Origin: Odontocerum albicorne
Taxonomy: Eukaryota > Arthropoda > Insecta > Trichoptera > Odontoceridae
Length of the DNA stretch: 64,000 bases
Assembly (NCBI GenBank): GCA_949825065.1
Contig: OX463844.1
Location: forward strand, 27,127,056 to 27,191,055
Reading direction: 5' to 3'
In this document: one piece after another, positions 34,566-44,452 of the stretch
Layout: every line of letters begins with the position of its first letter
Position numbering within the stretch: position 1 is the first letter of the stretch
Translations under genes and position numbers: made by a program
Notes under the pieces: generated by a model
Told to the model about the DNA's origin: nothing
What the model saw: only the letters and a program-made list of their open reading frames with translations
Databases searched by the model: none

Positions 34566-34659
34566 ATTGTAATTTGTTTTTATCAAACACTGTTTGTTCC
34601 ACTTTTTATAACGTCATAAAAATTGGAATAAACAGTGTTTGATAAAAACAAATTACAAT
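34566..34659. repeat. 94-nt near-perfect palindrome (hairpin)
   Basis: The left arm begins 'attgtaatttgtttttatca' then 'aacactgttt' (34566-34595) and is the exact complement of 34630-34659. The pairing continues inward for about 15 more bp with one wobble and one mismatch, leaving a loop of about 5-6 nt. No TA or other clear target duplication flanks it. It may be a fold-back MITE remnant or a transcribed small-RNA precursor; the sequence alone does not decide. Confidence 0.85.
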
Positions 34660-35249
34660 ATCATATAAATTATTTATCAAACTTTTAAATTTATTTTAAT
34701 TCCAATCATTACACTGATTCCCGTGACAGGTGTTTCCACATTCTATCTTGAGGTTCTCTTCATGCGAAATGACGAAACAAATGTTTATGTCTGACTGGTG
34801 TCATATTTCACCGCAGTATTGATCCAAAGAAAATAAAAGGTGATTTTTCGCATTCGTTCGTTATTTATTACTGTTTAATTTTTCCTTAAAGATTTATGCA
34901 TCTCTAATTATTGTTAATTCATAATTTTATATAACTTATGCAATTTTTATAAAATTCAAACTCTATCGTTTTTCTTTGAAAATATTATTTGTCTCTTTAA
35001 TATGGTTTGCTAGTTTTGCCTACCAAATTACAACTTTTCAATAAACAAAAAAATATAGCCGTGTTTTTATTTTTTCATTTGGATCAATAGACTATACACG
35101 TGTCCGATAAAACTTAACAAAGGTATTAATTACCTAAACATTGCTATTATAATAAACCAAGATCATCCCGCCTCAACAGAGCCTCGATATTAAATATAGA
35201 AACAAGTGTAATGTACTCGTATGTTAGCAGTAACAAAGTTTTTTTTTAA
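34660..35249. other. AT-rich sequence, no gene seen
   Basis: Nothing recognised. Confidence 0.4.
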
Positions 35250-35835
35250 TATACTAATATTGTATGTAATTTTATTATTGTGTCTTACGTTCATAAAAAT
35301 GTCTTTTCACATCTTATACGAATGTATTACATTTTATTTTGGTGTCTGACGGCCTTAAGAATGTACCTTATCACGTCTTAAATTATTGTATGTAATTTTA
35401 TTATTGTGTTTTATGGCTTTAAGAACGTGTGTTTTAACATCTTATATTATTGTGTCTAGCGGCCTTAAGAAAATTAATTTTAACATTTAATAATATCGAA
35501 AGTAATCTTATCATTATGTCTTATGAACTAAAGAACATGATTTTTCACCTCTAATATTGTAGTATGTAATGTTATTATTGTATCTTACGGCCTTAAGAAC
35601 ACGCATTTTCCCGTCATGTATTATTATACTTAATCTTATTACTGTATCTTACGACCTTAAGAACACGCGTTTTCCCATTTTATATATTATAATTGCATGA
35701 AAGCCTTAAGAATACGTCTTTTCCCGTCTTATATAATTATATGTAATCTTATTATTGTCTTACGGCTTTAAGAACACGATTTTTTATATTTAACACCAGT
35801 GTACGTAATCTAATTATTGTGTCTTACATATATTT
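35250..35835. repeat. Degenerate tandem array, unit about 60-70 bp, about 9 units
   Basis: A unit of the form 'tgtaatcttattattgtgtc' then 'ttacggccttaagaacacg' and 'cgttttcccatcttatatta' recurs across the block. The 'ggccttaagaa' core appears at least eight times with variants. No ORF. Local minisatellite-like array, old and diverged. Confidence 0.85.
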
Positions 35836-36779
35836 TACCCAGCGTTACTATGGTTTATTTTTTTGTAGTATTTTTTAAGTTTCATGTTTCACTCCCATTG
35901 ACGCCATTATGCTATTACGAACTATCAGTTATAATAAATGTTGATATTAAAATCACGCTTATGTATGATAATTACAAGATTACCATTTAAAAAAATTGCA
36001 GGTCAATATGTGTAGTTAATTGTCAAGAATATCACATGACATTTTTATAAAAGATAATTCGCGACCCGCATGTAGAATAATTAGTATTTCATAGACGTTC
36101 GTTGGTAATCCCACGCGAATCCGTCATCAAAATGGTAATTAATATAACTAGGTTACTGGATTACAACCTGATATGTATAATTCCTTTCCCAAGAACACTA
36201 CATCAAGCAATAAAGAAAATAAAATTAACAATAAATATAATATCATTCGTTTTTTTTTATATTTTTATTGTGAACATTTCAAATTAAAACAGTTAAACTC
36301 GTTAAAGCTCGTTTTATGAAAAAATCAATAAAACAAGTGTTTCAAAACCAAGCCACCTTTGCGAGTATTATTTAATAAATACAACCAAGTAGATTCAGTC
36401 GATGATAATGTGAAAAAAAAATTATTAAGTTACTTAGACCTCAAAAAATCTCTTACGAACTTGTCTCTTATAAGAGATTTTTATATAATTATTTTTCAAT
36501 GTATTATATAAAATAAATTATCTTTACCCACTTTTGTAAAGATTTCTTGCTGGTTTACCAAGAATGTCATATAAACCTCTTTCCAATCAATTCACATAAA
36601 AAATCTATACCTTTTTTCCGGAAACTCGTATTCAATCGGCATCTGGAGACTTTTTTTATAAAGACTTTTAAGAACCTAATTGAAAAAACATTCTTTTGAT
36701 CTGTTAATTGTTTGAGTGACAGGGAGAGAGAGCAAAATCATTTTTAAAAAACGTAAATACCAAATGGCGCGTATCTCAA
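35836..36779. other. AT-rich sequence, no gene seen
   Basis: Nothing recognised beyond chance ORFs. Confidence 0.4.
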
Positions 36780-37178
36780 ATGTTCGATCAAATATTTTGC
36801 AACGAACTAAATATTATATTACACCTGCTATTCGGTCCAGCTGGTTTTCATATTGAGAGTACGTGTTTAATTGCCAATAAAATTATGTATTTTCCAATAA
36901 GACTGTCTAGGGTATTTAGTGATGGTGCTGTTATGAGATCTCTACAATATAATCTTCCTGTTTGCAGCAGACTGCAGTATGGCTCTATCATATGGAACCT
37001 AAGAGGAATACAGAACTCCCTGATAGTTGAGCAAGTACGAAAGGATCTGCGACACCTTAATTGCAGAGATAATAGATTTTTCCTATGGCTCTGTTCCACA
37101 TTTTTAATGGGCATACTTGAAAATTACTCAAGTGTTAGCTTTAAGAGTTATTTTCATATACCATACAATGAAGCTTAA
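36780..37178 (+). pseudogene. LINE reverse transcriptase C-terminal relic (same type as 58.8-62.3 kb element)
   Basis: The 132-residue frame includes IRLSRVFSDGAVMRSLQYNL, SRLQYGSIIWNLRGIQNSLI and VEQVRKDLRHLNCRD, then FLMGILENYSSVSF. This aligns in order with MRISKSFENQLVLKTLFNSL, ESNACIWSPVGAQNSLMVEK and FLLGMLGYNSLSVRRD of the LINE at 58967-59692. The N-terminal half of the frame is not recognisable. A diverged, 5'- and 3'-truncated copy. Confidence 0.6.
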
Positions 37179-37849
37179 GGAGTAAATAAATTTATTATAA
37201 GAAAAATAGCAAACCCTTTTTTGATTGATATACTTTTTTTTTAATGTGCCGAACAATTATTTACGCCATCTTGAATAACAATTCTTTTCGATGCCGTATT
37301 CACGAACTGAGCTATTAAACGCTTCATTACTCGCACGCTGGACAGCCTTGTTGGATGTTTTTATCCGATGTCGATATGCTCTAAATTTCGGTGGATAAAT
37401 TAAGGGTTGATCTCCTTAATAAACTTTGAACTCATAACTGATTCACTTCAGAGGAGAGCTTGAATATTATTGTTCCTGTTGGCACTATACTATGTTTGAA
37501 CTTTTATGGTTTTTTTTTACTTCTGGTTATTTAATATGGGTTAAATATCTCTCAAATGTGACATAAATAATAAATTCAAATTATCAACACATTTTTTTCG
37601 AGGATCATCAAAATGAATCTTTTATTTTCTGATTTGAAAAGCTTTGGATAAATGTGTATATTTATTAAATTAAAAAATCTTCATCAGAAACAAATAAAAT
37701 TAATTTGATCGTTAAAAAAGATATTGAAAAACGTGTTGCTTAGTGTAATAAGATAGATCAACGGAACAGTCACTTTTTTTTGCCAATTTCTTCGAAAAAT
37801 ATCCAACGCAGTGCCAAACTCGACTTACGGAAATGAAGGTTGACATTGA
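37179..37849. other. Unassigned sequence
   Basis: No gene or repeat recognised. Confidence 0.4.
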
Positions 37850-38165
37850 AAGGGATGATAGGAGACAATAAAATTCATATCTGGCGTAGAATATCCAGTG
37901 TCAAAATATTTGATAGATTAAGCAATGGTTAGATAAAGAATAATTGTTTGTAAGAAACTGATGTTATAAACAGAATTTAGAAAGAAATTTTGAGATGGTC
38001 TCGCCACATTGAAAGAATCAATTTTGGAAGACTTGCATATGCCTGGATGAATGGGAGAAAATCCAAACCGAGGAAATAGTTAAAGGAGATAGTTAGAGCC
38101 ATTTTAACTGAGAGAAAGATAAGAATTTGATAAAAGAAGGATGAAAGTAAGATTAATGCTGTGGA
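37850..38165 (+). mobile_element. Degenerate LINE C-terminal tail fragment
   Basis: A plus-strand frame reads KEILRWSRHIERINFGRLAY, then AWMNGRKSKPRK and a stop, recalling the basic tail RWFGHIERMxxxRLxKRVY... GRxPRGRPRKRW of insect LINEs. No catalytic region. Confidence 0.5.
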
Positions 38166-38254
38166 GCATTAGCATTCTTACGAGCATTCCCGAGTGCATT
38201 CTCAAAGGCGACGTACGCTGAGTTCAGATCAATGAAGATGTATTTTGAAGAACT

Positions 38255-38420
38255 TCGTCATCTGGTTATTAAGATGCCTGACGTTCAAAACTGGAGGTTG
38301 CGGGTTCGATTGATATAAATGCATACAACTTATTTTCGGACTCTTTCTGTCTCTCAACCATCAGCTCGGAAGTGCGACCCTTTGGCTGATTTGAAGTTTA
38401 GCAAGTAATATTTTAAAGAA
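38255..38420 (+). repeat. SINE family 1 copy, degenerate
   Basis: 'cgtcatctggttattaagat' (A-box-like), then 'ggaggttgcgggttcgattg' (B box near 38298), then a diverged body. The tail cannot be recognised clearly. Confidence 0.5.
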
Positions 38421-38439
38421 GGCGGAACGGAGAGATCAG

Positions 38440-38880
38440 AAAATAAGTATTTTTATTAGTGTAGTATGCATAACATTATGTACTTATTTTGATTTGTATT
38501 GTGCTTAGTATTTTAATAGACAACATTTTGTATATATGTTAATTTGATGAGAGCAGTGTGCAAAGCACTTTGTACCTATTTTGATAAGAGTCGTGTGCAT
38601 AATATTTTACACGTATTTTTATTAAAACAGTGTGCATAAAAATTTACACGGATTTTTATTTGAGTAGTATGCATAACATTTTGTACCAGTTTTGATTTGT
38701 AGTTTGCTTAGTATTTTAATAGAGAAGTATTTGTAACATTTCGTATCTATAATGATTAGAGCATTGTGTATAATATTTTTCACATATTTTTATTAGAACA
38801 GTGTTCATAACCGTTTACACGTAGTTTTATTAGAATAGTGTGTAATTTTATTAGAGCCGTGTTCAATATTTTCACATTGT
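38440..38880. repeat. Degenerate tandem array, unit about 45 bp, about 10 units
   Basis: Units of the form 'ttttattagaacagtgtgca' then 'taacattttacacgta' recur from 38450 to 38875 (for example at 38570, 38611, 38653 and 38783). Diverged but clearly periodic. No ORF. Confidence 0.8.
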
Positions 38881-39179
38881 AGCACGGAAGGAGGGTTTGC
38901 ATCATTGCCAAGAATTCATTCATGGTATTTATAAGTACCAAACGACATCAAACATTTCCCTCATTGTAACTGCAAACGGAAGATTCCGCTATTGTCGTTT
39001 ACAATGCGAACAAAAGCATACATTTTTACAATGTTTATCAACCATTCCTAAGTTTCACTTGTTTTTTTTTCATGACAAGATAATCATTTGAATTTGTCAT
39101 ATTTATTTTTTTAAATATTAAGTGGTAAAGATTGTAAAATCTGCAATAATTTAAGAGAAATATTAATTTAACATAATCA

Positions 39180-39320
39180 TTATCATCATCTTATCATGTA
39201 CCTATTGGAGTAGGTAGAGAGAACATATCTTCACTTTATTCTATTCTGGCACGCATCTTTCGCTTCCGCCACGTCCACACACCTCATCATGCAAACTTTC
39301 GGAAACTCATCCCTCTTTGA
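39180..39320 (-). mobile_element. LINE family L 3' end
   Basis: On the minus strand: 'tgtgtggacgtggcggaagc', 'gaaagatgcgtgcc' and the end 'cctactccaataggtacatg' then 'ataagatg'. Confidence 0.5.
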
Positions 39321-39855
39321 TAATTTGATTAATTTGGTTATGCTGGGTTTTACAAGTCTTTTCAAATTTCTAAACTTTATTAATTTAAAACTTTTCTTGT
39401 TGTCACATTTGATAGTTTTTTTATAAATATCAGCTTTATTCTAAACTGATTTTATTTAAATTTTATAATATGTGAAGAAAAATGTCAGGTCAAATTTGTA
39501 ATACCTAAAGACGTTTTTATTTTGCGATTTTCAAAATAATCTGTTACTGTTTTCTATTATTGTTTTAAATATATATTTTACGCTGGAGAAGGTGTGAATG
39601 TTTTTTTTTTTTGAAGAATGTTTACTAGTGAACTTTCAAGATCCAGATATTTGTTTTTTACTTTAAAACTAAATACATTTCATTTCGACATTTCATCCAA
39701 CGCCACAGTTTTTCACAAATTAAATCATTTAATTTGAATTAAGATTGCAAAGGTATCGATGTGATATCTTCAATAAATTAAGTGGGTTGCTCTTTTGTAA
39801 GCGCCAATAAATAATTTTAGAAGAATAAATATATTAACATCTAATAAAAACCAAA
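39321..39855 (+). promoter_or_regulatory. Region upstream of the Osiris gene, no element fixed
   Basis: This stretch precedes the first ATG of the Osiris transcript region and probably contains its promoter. An 'ataaatatatta' stretch at about 39825 could act as a TATA box, but such sequences are common in this AT-rich DNA. No initiator or start site can be set from sequence. Confidence 0.25.
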
Positions 39856-39972
39856 ATGTCGATAGTCAACAACGAGACTTATTATCACCAAACCACTAAT
39901 CTCAGCAATATTGCGATATTGTGCGAAGAAATTCGAAATGGTCGAGATTCCAGTAAACGATCGATTCCGTAA
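39856..39972 (+). CDS. Upstream ORF 1 in the putative Osiris 5' leader, 38 aa
   Basis: ATG at 39856 with the context accaaaATG opens a 38-codon frame (MSIVNNETYYHQ...) ended by TAA at 39970-39972. It overlaps the second upstream ORF in another frame. If the leader of the Osiris mRNA starts before 39856, scanning ribosomes would meet this ATG first and translation of the main ORF would be reduced. It could also be meaningless leader sequence. Its existence as a translated peptide is not supported by anything beyond the frame. Confidence 0.3.
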   Translation: MSIVNNETYYHQTTNLSNIAILCEEIRNGRDSSKRSIP

Positions 39973-40153
39973 TAATCCCCCCAGTCAGTTATATCGGCCT
40001 CCTCGACCAAGCCACACTAACCCAGTAATGCAGAACTGCTCTTACCACTGGTCCTCGTCGTATCAACCAGTTCACGGTCAGCCTCCATGCAAGACCGTTC
40101 CTCTTCGACACCGTCGGAAGAAGCGACAAACACATGATAGTGACCGCAAATGA
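39938..40153 (+). CDS. Upstream ORF 2, 71 aa, ends 9 nt before the Osiris ATG
   Basis: ATG at 39938, stop TGA at 40151-40153. The product would be Pro/Arg-rich (LYRPPRPSHTNP, then HGQPPCKTVPLRHRRKKRQ) with a strongly basic end. The stretch is distinctly more GC-rich than the intergenic DNA around it, more like coding sequence than leader, yet it is out of frame with the Osiris ORF and cannot be its N-terminus without splicing. No acceptor or donor sites were found that would join it in frame. It may be a leader ORF, an exon of an unrecognised gene, or a fossil. Confidence 0.35.
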   Translation: MVEIPVNDRFRNNPPSQLYRPPRPSHTNPVMQNCSYHWSSSYQPVHGQPPCKTVPLRHRRKKRQTHDSDRK

Positions 40154-40162
40154 CAACAAAAA

Positions 40163-40802
40163 ATGGCAAAAAAAGTGGAAGGGGTGTTTGCCTCAACTAG
40201 GCCATGTTTTTTAGTGATGCTTATCTTTTTTCCATCGGTGCAGTGCGTGAAATACTCATCTAAATATATCGATAAAGACCTTGAACTAAAATTAGATACC
40301 AGAAAAAGAAACAACGAAAATGGCGCAATCCATGTTAAGAACACTTTTAACTTAGAAAAATATTTTAATATTGCCAATATTTATTTAAATAATGACTCTA
40401 ACGTAACCACAAGTGAAAACTTTGTAAATGGTAGTGAAAATGGAAGATTTGTTGAAAAACTGTGGCCTGTTAAGATATACGATTGTGTTGAGAGCAAAGG
40501 TTTAGCAGACTGTTTGAAGATATTTCTCTTAAGAAGGCTTAACAGAGTTGGAAGCTTAATCAACGCTCAACAAGAAGATTCAAATGTCTCCATCAATTTT
40601 GATGATTTAACAAACGAAGTTCAGAAGGATTTCAAGTGGGAAGAATATAAACATTTAGACGACAAAGAACTGGACAAATTGATTTTGAAGAAAATTAAAA
40701 CATTGGTTGAAAACAAAAAGACTAAATTAATTCTTAGATCAGGTGTCATACTCGATATTGTTTCAGACGGAAATGGGGCAATGCGACTTGATATAAGCAA
40801 AG
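40163..40802 (+). CDS. Osiris-family (DUF1676) gene, exon 1
   Basis: Encodes residues 1-213 plus the first base of codon 214. The ATG at 40163 has a good context (aacaaaaaATGG). Residues 14-28 (PCFLVMLIFFPSVQC) form a signal-peptide core with likely cleavage after Cys28, so the protein enters the secretory pathway. A low-complexity Asn/Lys-rich part follows (40-95), then the two-cysteine region WPVKIYDCVESKGLADCLK with Cys108 and Cys117, and FLLRRLNRV, the hallmark at the start of the Osiris/DUF1676 domain. The segment FKWEEYKHLDDKELDKLILK to LILRSGVILDIVSDGNGAMR matches the family pattern before the hydrophobic segment. The donor is AAAG|GTAAGA at 40802/40803, phase 1. Osiris proteins are insect-specific endosomal/membrane proteins linked to cuticle and tracheal development. 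Which Osiris paralogue it is cannot be said. Confidence 0.82.
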
Positions 40803-41449
40803 GTAAGATGAAAAACTGTTTGAAATATTTTAAGCTTTTAAAATTATTTTAGTTTAATCAGAAAACATAATGGAAAATTAACTTCATTTTTTTCTTTTCC
40901 TTATCCATGTGGATTGGACCCCCACTTCATTGACGAGGGTCCACAATTCGTTTCTTCACAACATTTTTTTTTGTTTCTTCATTTGTTAACCTGGATAATT
41001 TTCTTTAGCGGTCTATTATAAAATGACTTTATTTATTGTGTAAATCAATTAAAAAAAGTTCATTTTAATATTAAATCATATGAATGTTAAATCAAATATT
41101 TTGTTATTATTTAAGCGTGGTAGGTACATAAATGTTTAAGTTGAATGTTACCTTTCTTACTAAAATTTACAGACGAATGTATGGATTTTCTTTGATCTGA
41201 TTTTACATACATATTGCTTTGTTGAGTTACTTTATCAATATAAAGTAACCATATATGGTACATTCGTAAATGTGTCTAAAATAAGAACAAATATTTTTTT
41301 TCTATTTTCTTTCTCCTTCTTACCTATAAAGAATTAATATTAGTGATAATGCTTCAAACCATCAGATAAAAAATAAACTATTACAAACACTAGAAACCTA
41401 CTTCAATTGATATAAAACCAATTATTCATTAATTTATTTAATGCCTTAT

Positions 41450-41515
41450 GGTGCAGTACACTAAATAGGGATTTTACTGTCATGTGATAATCTCTCCTAA
41501 CCAACCATATAATTT
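41450..41515 (-). repeat. SINE family 1 tail in the Osiris intron
   Basis: The minus strand reads 'tatggttggttaggagagat' then 'tatcacatgacagtaaaatc'. Only the tail is preserved. Confidence 0.6.
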
Positions 41516-42414
41516 CAAAATTGGAATTTAAATGCGAAGGATCTAGATTTTTGATGTAGAGAAAAAAAATACGTAATCAAAAATAATAAAAATAAATAGC
41601 AAGGTCATACTCGTATATAGCCAGGAGACGGAAAGGAAAATTGGAAAAAATATGACACGCTTTGTCACTGAAGGGAGATGTGATATATTTTTATTTGTTT
41701 TCGATACAATATTCGTAGTTATTTTGTCATCCCAAATATGTTTTGTTGAATATTTGGTTGACCTATGAAGCTGCACAGCACGTTTAATTGCTTGGAACAC
41801 TATTTTTTTAATTATGTTGTTGATGGTACCATTTATCACAATTTCATCCGGTTCGTTGAGCTTTTGTACTTTACAGTTCTAAACATAATAATTCGACCTT
41901 ATAAAACAATTCTTTTGACTTCAGCCTGATTTTCGTTCATCCTTTACTATCTTATTTGAAGTAGTAAGGACTAACAATGTGAAGACAATCCATAACATTT
42001 CATATGATCATATTTTCTGACGAAGTACAAAATATAAACGTCTTGTAAGAATAAATTTTTAAAAAAGTACTTACAATGTTCATTGTGGCTAATTCAACCA
42101 GTCATATAAAATTTCAAATGTGTCAATTATGTAGATTTTTTTATTTCAGTTACTATTATAATATTTCGTCTTCATCGAATAAATTGATTGTACCGATTCA
42201 GTATGTTACAATAGATTACGTTATTATGATAGAACTCTTGCCGTTACTAGTCCTATGACGTTGGCTGGTCAACCTCTTAGAGTTAAGATATATGGGTGGC
42301 ATACGCAGCTTTAGAAAGCATTGGAAAGCAACCCTTTTTGGGACGTCTCTTCAGAAAACAAAAAGTTAAAACTACCCACATACCACACACAACACAGCAC
42401 CTTAAGTCGAATGT

Positions 42415-42795
42415 ATATCTCGACGTCGTTGCTGGGTCTCGTAGTCGAGAATATTCTCGCCATTCCAACATAAATTCATTTGCAAAGCAAAGCTGTGCAG
42501 GGGAGATTTATTTAAGTGGGTGGGCCGTTGCACGCCAGCAAACTCACTGGCCATACCGCTGTACTGGATCCGGTGACACACCAAATTGAGACGATCGGAG
42601 CGCACCGGTGTGTTTTTTTCCCTCTTTTTTGAAACAGTAGCTATGACCGAAGTCATAGGTATCCTTATACCCTCGAACACTAGTCGGAAAAAGTGTCTGT
42701 GTCATTCGAGGGAAGTAGCACAGCGCGAGGTTCGAACCGACGACCTTCCGCATGGAAGTCCAGCGCGTTACCACGCGGTCATGCATCTCACTGAT
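42415..42795 (-). repeat. SINE family 3, long copy, in the Osiris intron
   Basis: Read on the minus strand it starts with a tRNA-derived head: A box 'catgaccgcgtggtaacgcg' and B box 'gtcggttcgaacctcgcg' (42721-42738). A body of about 250 bp follows ('tgctacttccctcgaatgac', 'agtgagtttgctggcgtgca'), and it ends 'gttggaatggcgagaatatt' then 'ctcgactacgagacccagca' and 'acgacg'. This end matches the 3' end of the LINE inserted at 6851-7446. The copy looks relatively young: both boxes are intact and GC content is well above the flanks. Its target duplication is uncertain (possibly gagatgcat / gagatatacat). Confidence 0.75.
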
Positions 42796-42879
42796 TATTA
42801 TAAATCATAAAATAGTATTTGGACCAATATTGTATATTATAGTTGACAACAGTATTTTAGTGCCAACTTTGATGTATGT

Positions 42880-43330
42880 GAGTGAAACATGGACGTAAAA
42901 AAGACTTAAAGGAGCCAAATAAATGCTGTTGAAATTCGTACTCTACAAAAAATACATGGGAGGACAATGAATGATAGAATAGGGAATCAAGTGAAAGAGA
43001 TGCATATGAGCTAAAGGCTAATGGGTTAAGCAAGAGGAAGAAGGGCACTCTGGCATGATTTGGGCATGTGGAAAGAATGAATGGAAAAAAAAACTAACAA
43101 AGCAAATGTACAATGCAAATACGGGTGGAAGGTGTGGTAAAGGACGACCAAGAAAAGTCTAATTGTATCAAGTGAATGATATCTTAAAAGAAGGAATTGT
43201 TAGAAGTCAGACAAATCATAGAAGTTGTATGAATAGGTGTATGCATATGGAAGATGCGAAATATGTGTATTGAGAAAGGAAAATCTGCCGCTCTTATTTG
43301 CCCGATAGGAAACGGCGTGATGATAATATC
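42880..43330 (+). mobile_element. LINE family L 3' region in the Osiris intron
   Basis: The clearest uninterrupted copy of family L: 'gagtgaaacatggacgtaaa', 'atggaaaaaaaaactaacaa', then a frame reading GGRCGKGRPRKV-stop-LYQV, 'agttgtatgaataggtgtat' and the end 'gcccgataggaaacggcgtg' then 'atgataatatc'. It is used here as the reference to show that the copies at 895-2640 and 6680-7515 are interrupted. Confidence 0.7.
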
Positions 43331-43804
43331 ATATTATGTAAATATGCGTAAATTTTTTTTTTTATAGCGAAAACATCTCTCAATGATCTCCATCAAACTA
43401 TCAAATGCTGAAATCATTATCGTTGTAAATTATTATCAATTTAATTCAAATCAATTGATAACATGCTTATTATTTAAAAAAATATCCTGTTAATATCAAT
43501 TAACACGATCAATCACTTTTAAGTAAATACAACAATGAAAATTCCCTAGTTATCAGAAATCATCCTAATGTACTACTATATTTATTGATCATGTAATTTA
43601 TACATGAATAGTGAATATCACCCAGCTTATTTAATCTCTTTGACAGACAAAAAGTTAAAATTTGTTAACTAGTGTAATTGTTGTTTGCACACACGAATTT
43701 ATTTTCTCATCTCCAATATTTAATTATTTTTGTCTTTACGTTTCAAATTACTCTCGTTATTACAATGAAAAACATCTGACACATGTTTTCACATAATTAT
43801 ATAC

Positions 43805-44340
43805 ATGTCATAACACCGTTTTCCTGTTGGGCTGGGCAGAAATGACAATACGCCATTTTTTTCTTTCTCGACTTACACATTTCGCCTTTTTTACATCCAT
43901 ACAGCTCCTAAGATTTAGCTTAATTTGTAATTCCTTCTTTCTAAATATAATTCACTTGATTGAACTATTATTTCCTTGGTCTTCCTCTACCACGCCTTCA
44001 TCTCATATTTACATTGTATATTACTTTTGTTAGACTTTCTTCAATTATTCGTTCTATATGGCCAAAACCATCTCACAGTGCTCTTCTTCATCTTACTCAA
44101 CCTTAATTCTTAATCACTTCATTATGTATTATGTTAAAAATGGTCACCCATGCATCCATCTTAGTGCACGCATTTCTACGGCATAAATTCGGCTCTTTTC
44201 AGTATTTTTCTTCGTTCACGTCCCATACATATAAAAAATGGCACTTAAATTATGTTGTGGACTATCATCTCCAGCAGATTTTGATACTCTTCGGTACGAG
44301 TATAAATGTTTTAATACCCTATTGACAAAATTAAATAACA
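43805..44340 (-). mobile_element. LINE family L 3' region in the Osiris intron, opposite strand
   Basis: On the minus strand: 'tatttatactcgtaccgaag' then 'agtatcaaaatctgctggag', 'gatgaagaagagcactgtga', 'tggcgtggtagaggaagacc'-like debris, and the end 'tgcccagcccaacaggaaaa' then 'cggtgttatgacatg'. With the copy at 42880 it forms an inverted pair about 470 bp apart inside the intron. Confidence 0.6.
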
Positions 44341-44452
44341 CGTAATTAAATTATCTATTTCAACGTCTTAAAGCACAGCAGATGATAAAAATGGCTAATA
44401 CAATAGCTAAAAAGAAAAAAATGTAATTGAAAATAAAAATGTTTTCTTTCAG

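Larger units (their letters stand above)
40803..44452 (+). other. Intron 1 of the Osiris gene (3650 bp)
   Basis: GTAAGA at 40803 to TTTTCTTTCAG ending at 44452, a strong donor and a pyrimidine-rich acceptor. Splicing keeps the frame (codon 214 becomes GAT, Asp). The intron is filled with transposon debris on both strands: a SINE family 1 tail, a SINE family 3 copy, and two opposed LINE family L 3' ends. The parts not covered by these (40803-41450, 41511-42414 and 43331-43804) show no gene. Confidence 0.75.

Noticed and set aside
42283..42810. Several 60-97-codon frames on both strands as small genes
   Set aside because: They overlie a SINE with intact RNA polymerase III boxes; its higher GC content alone explains the open frames.
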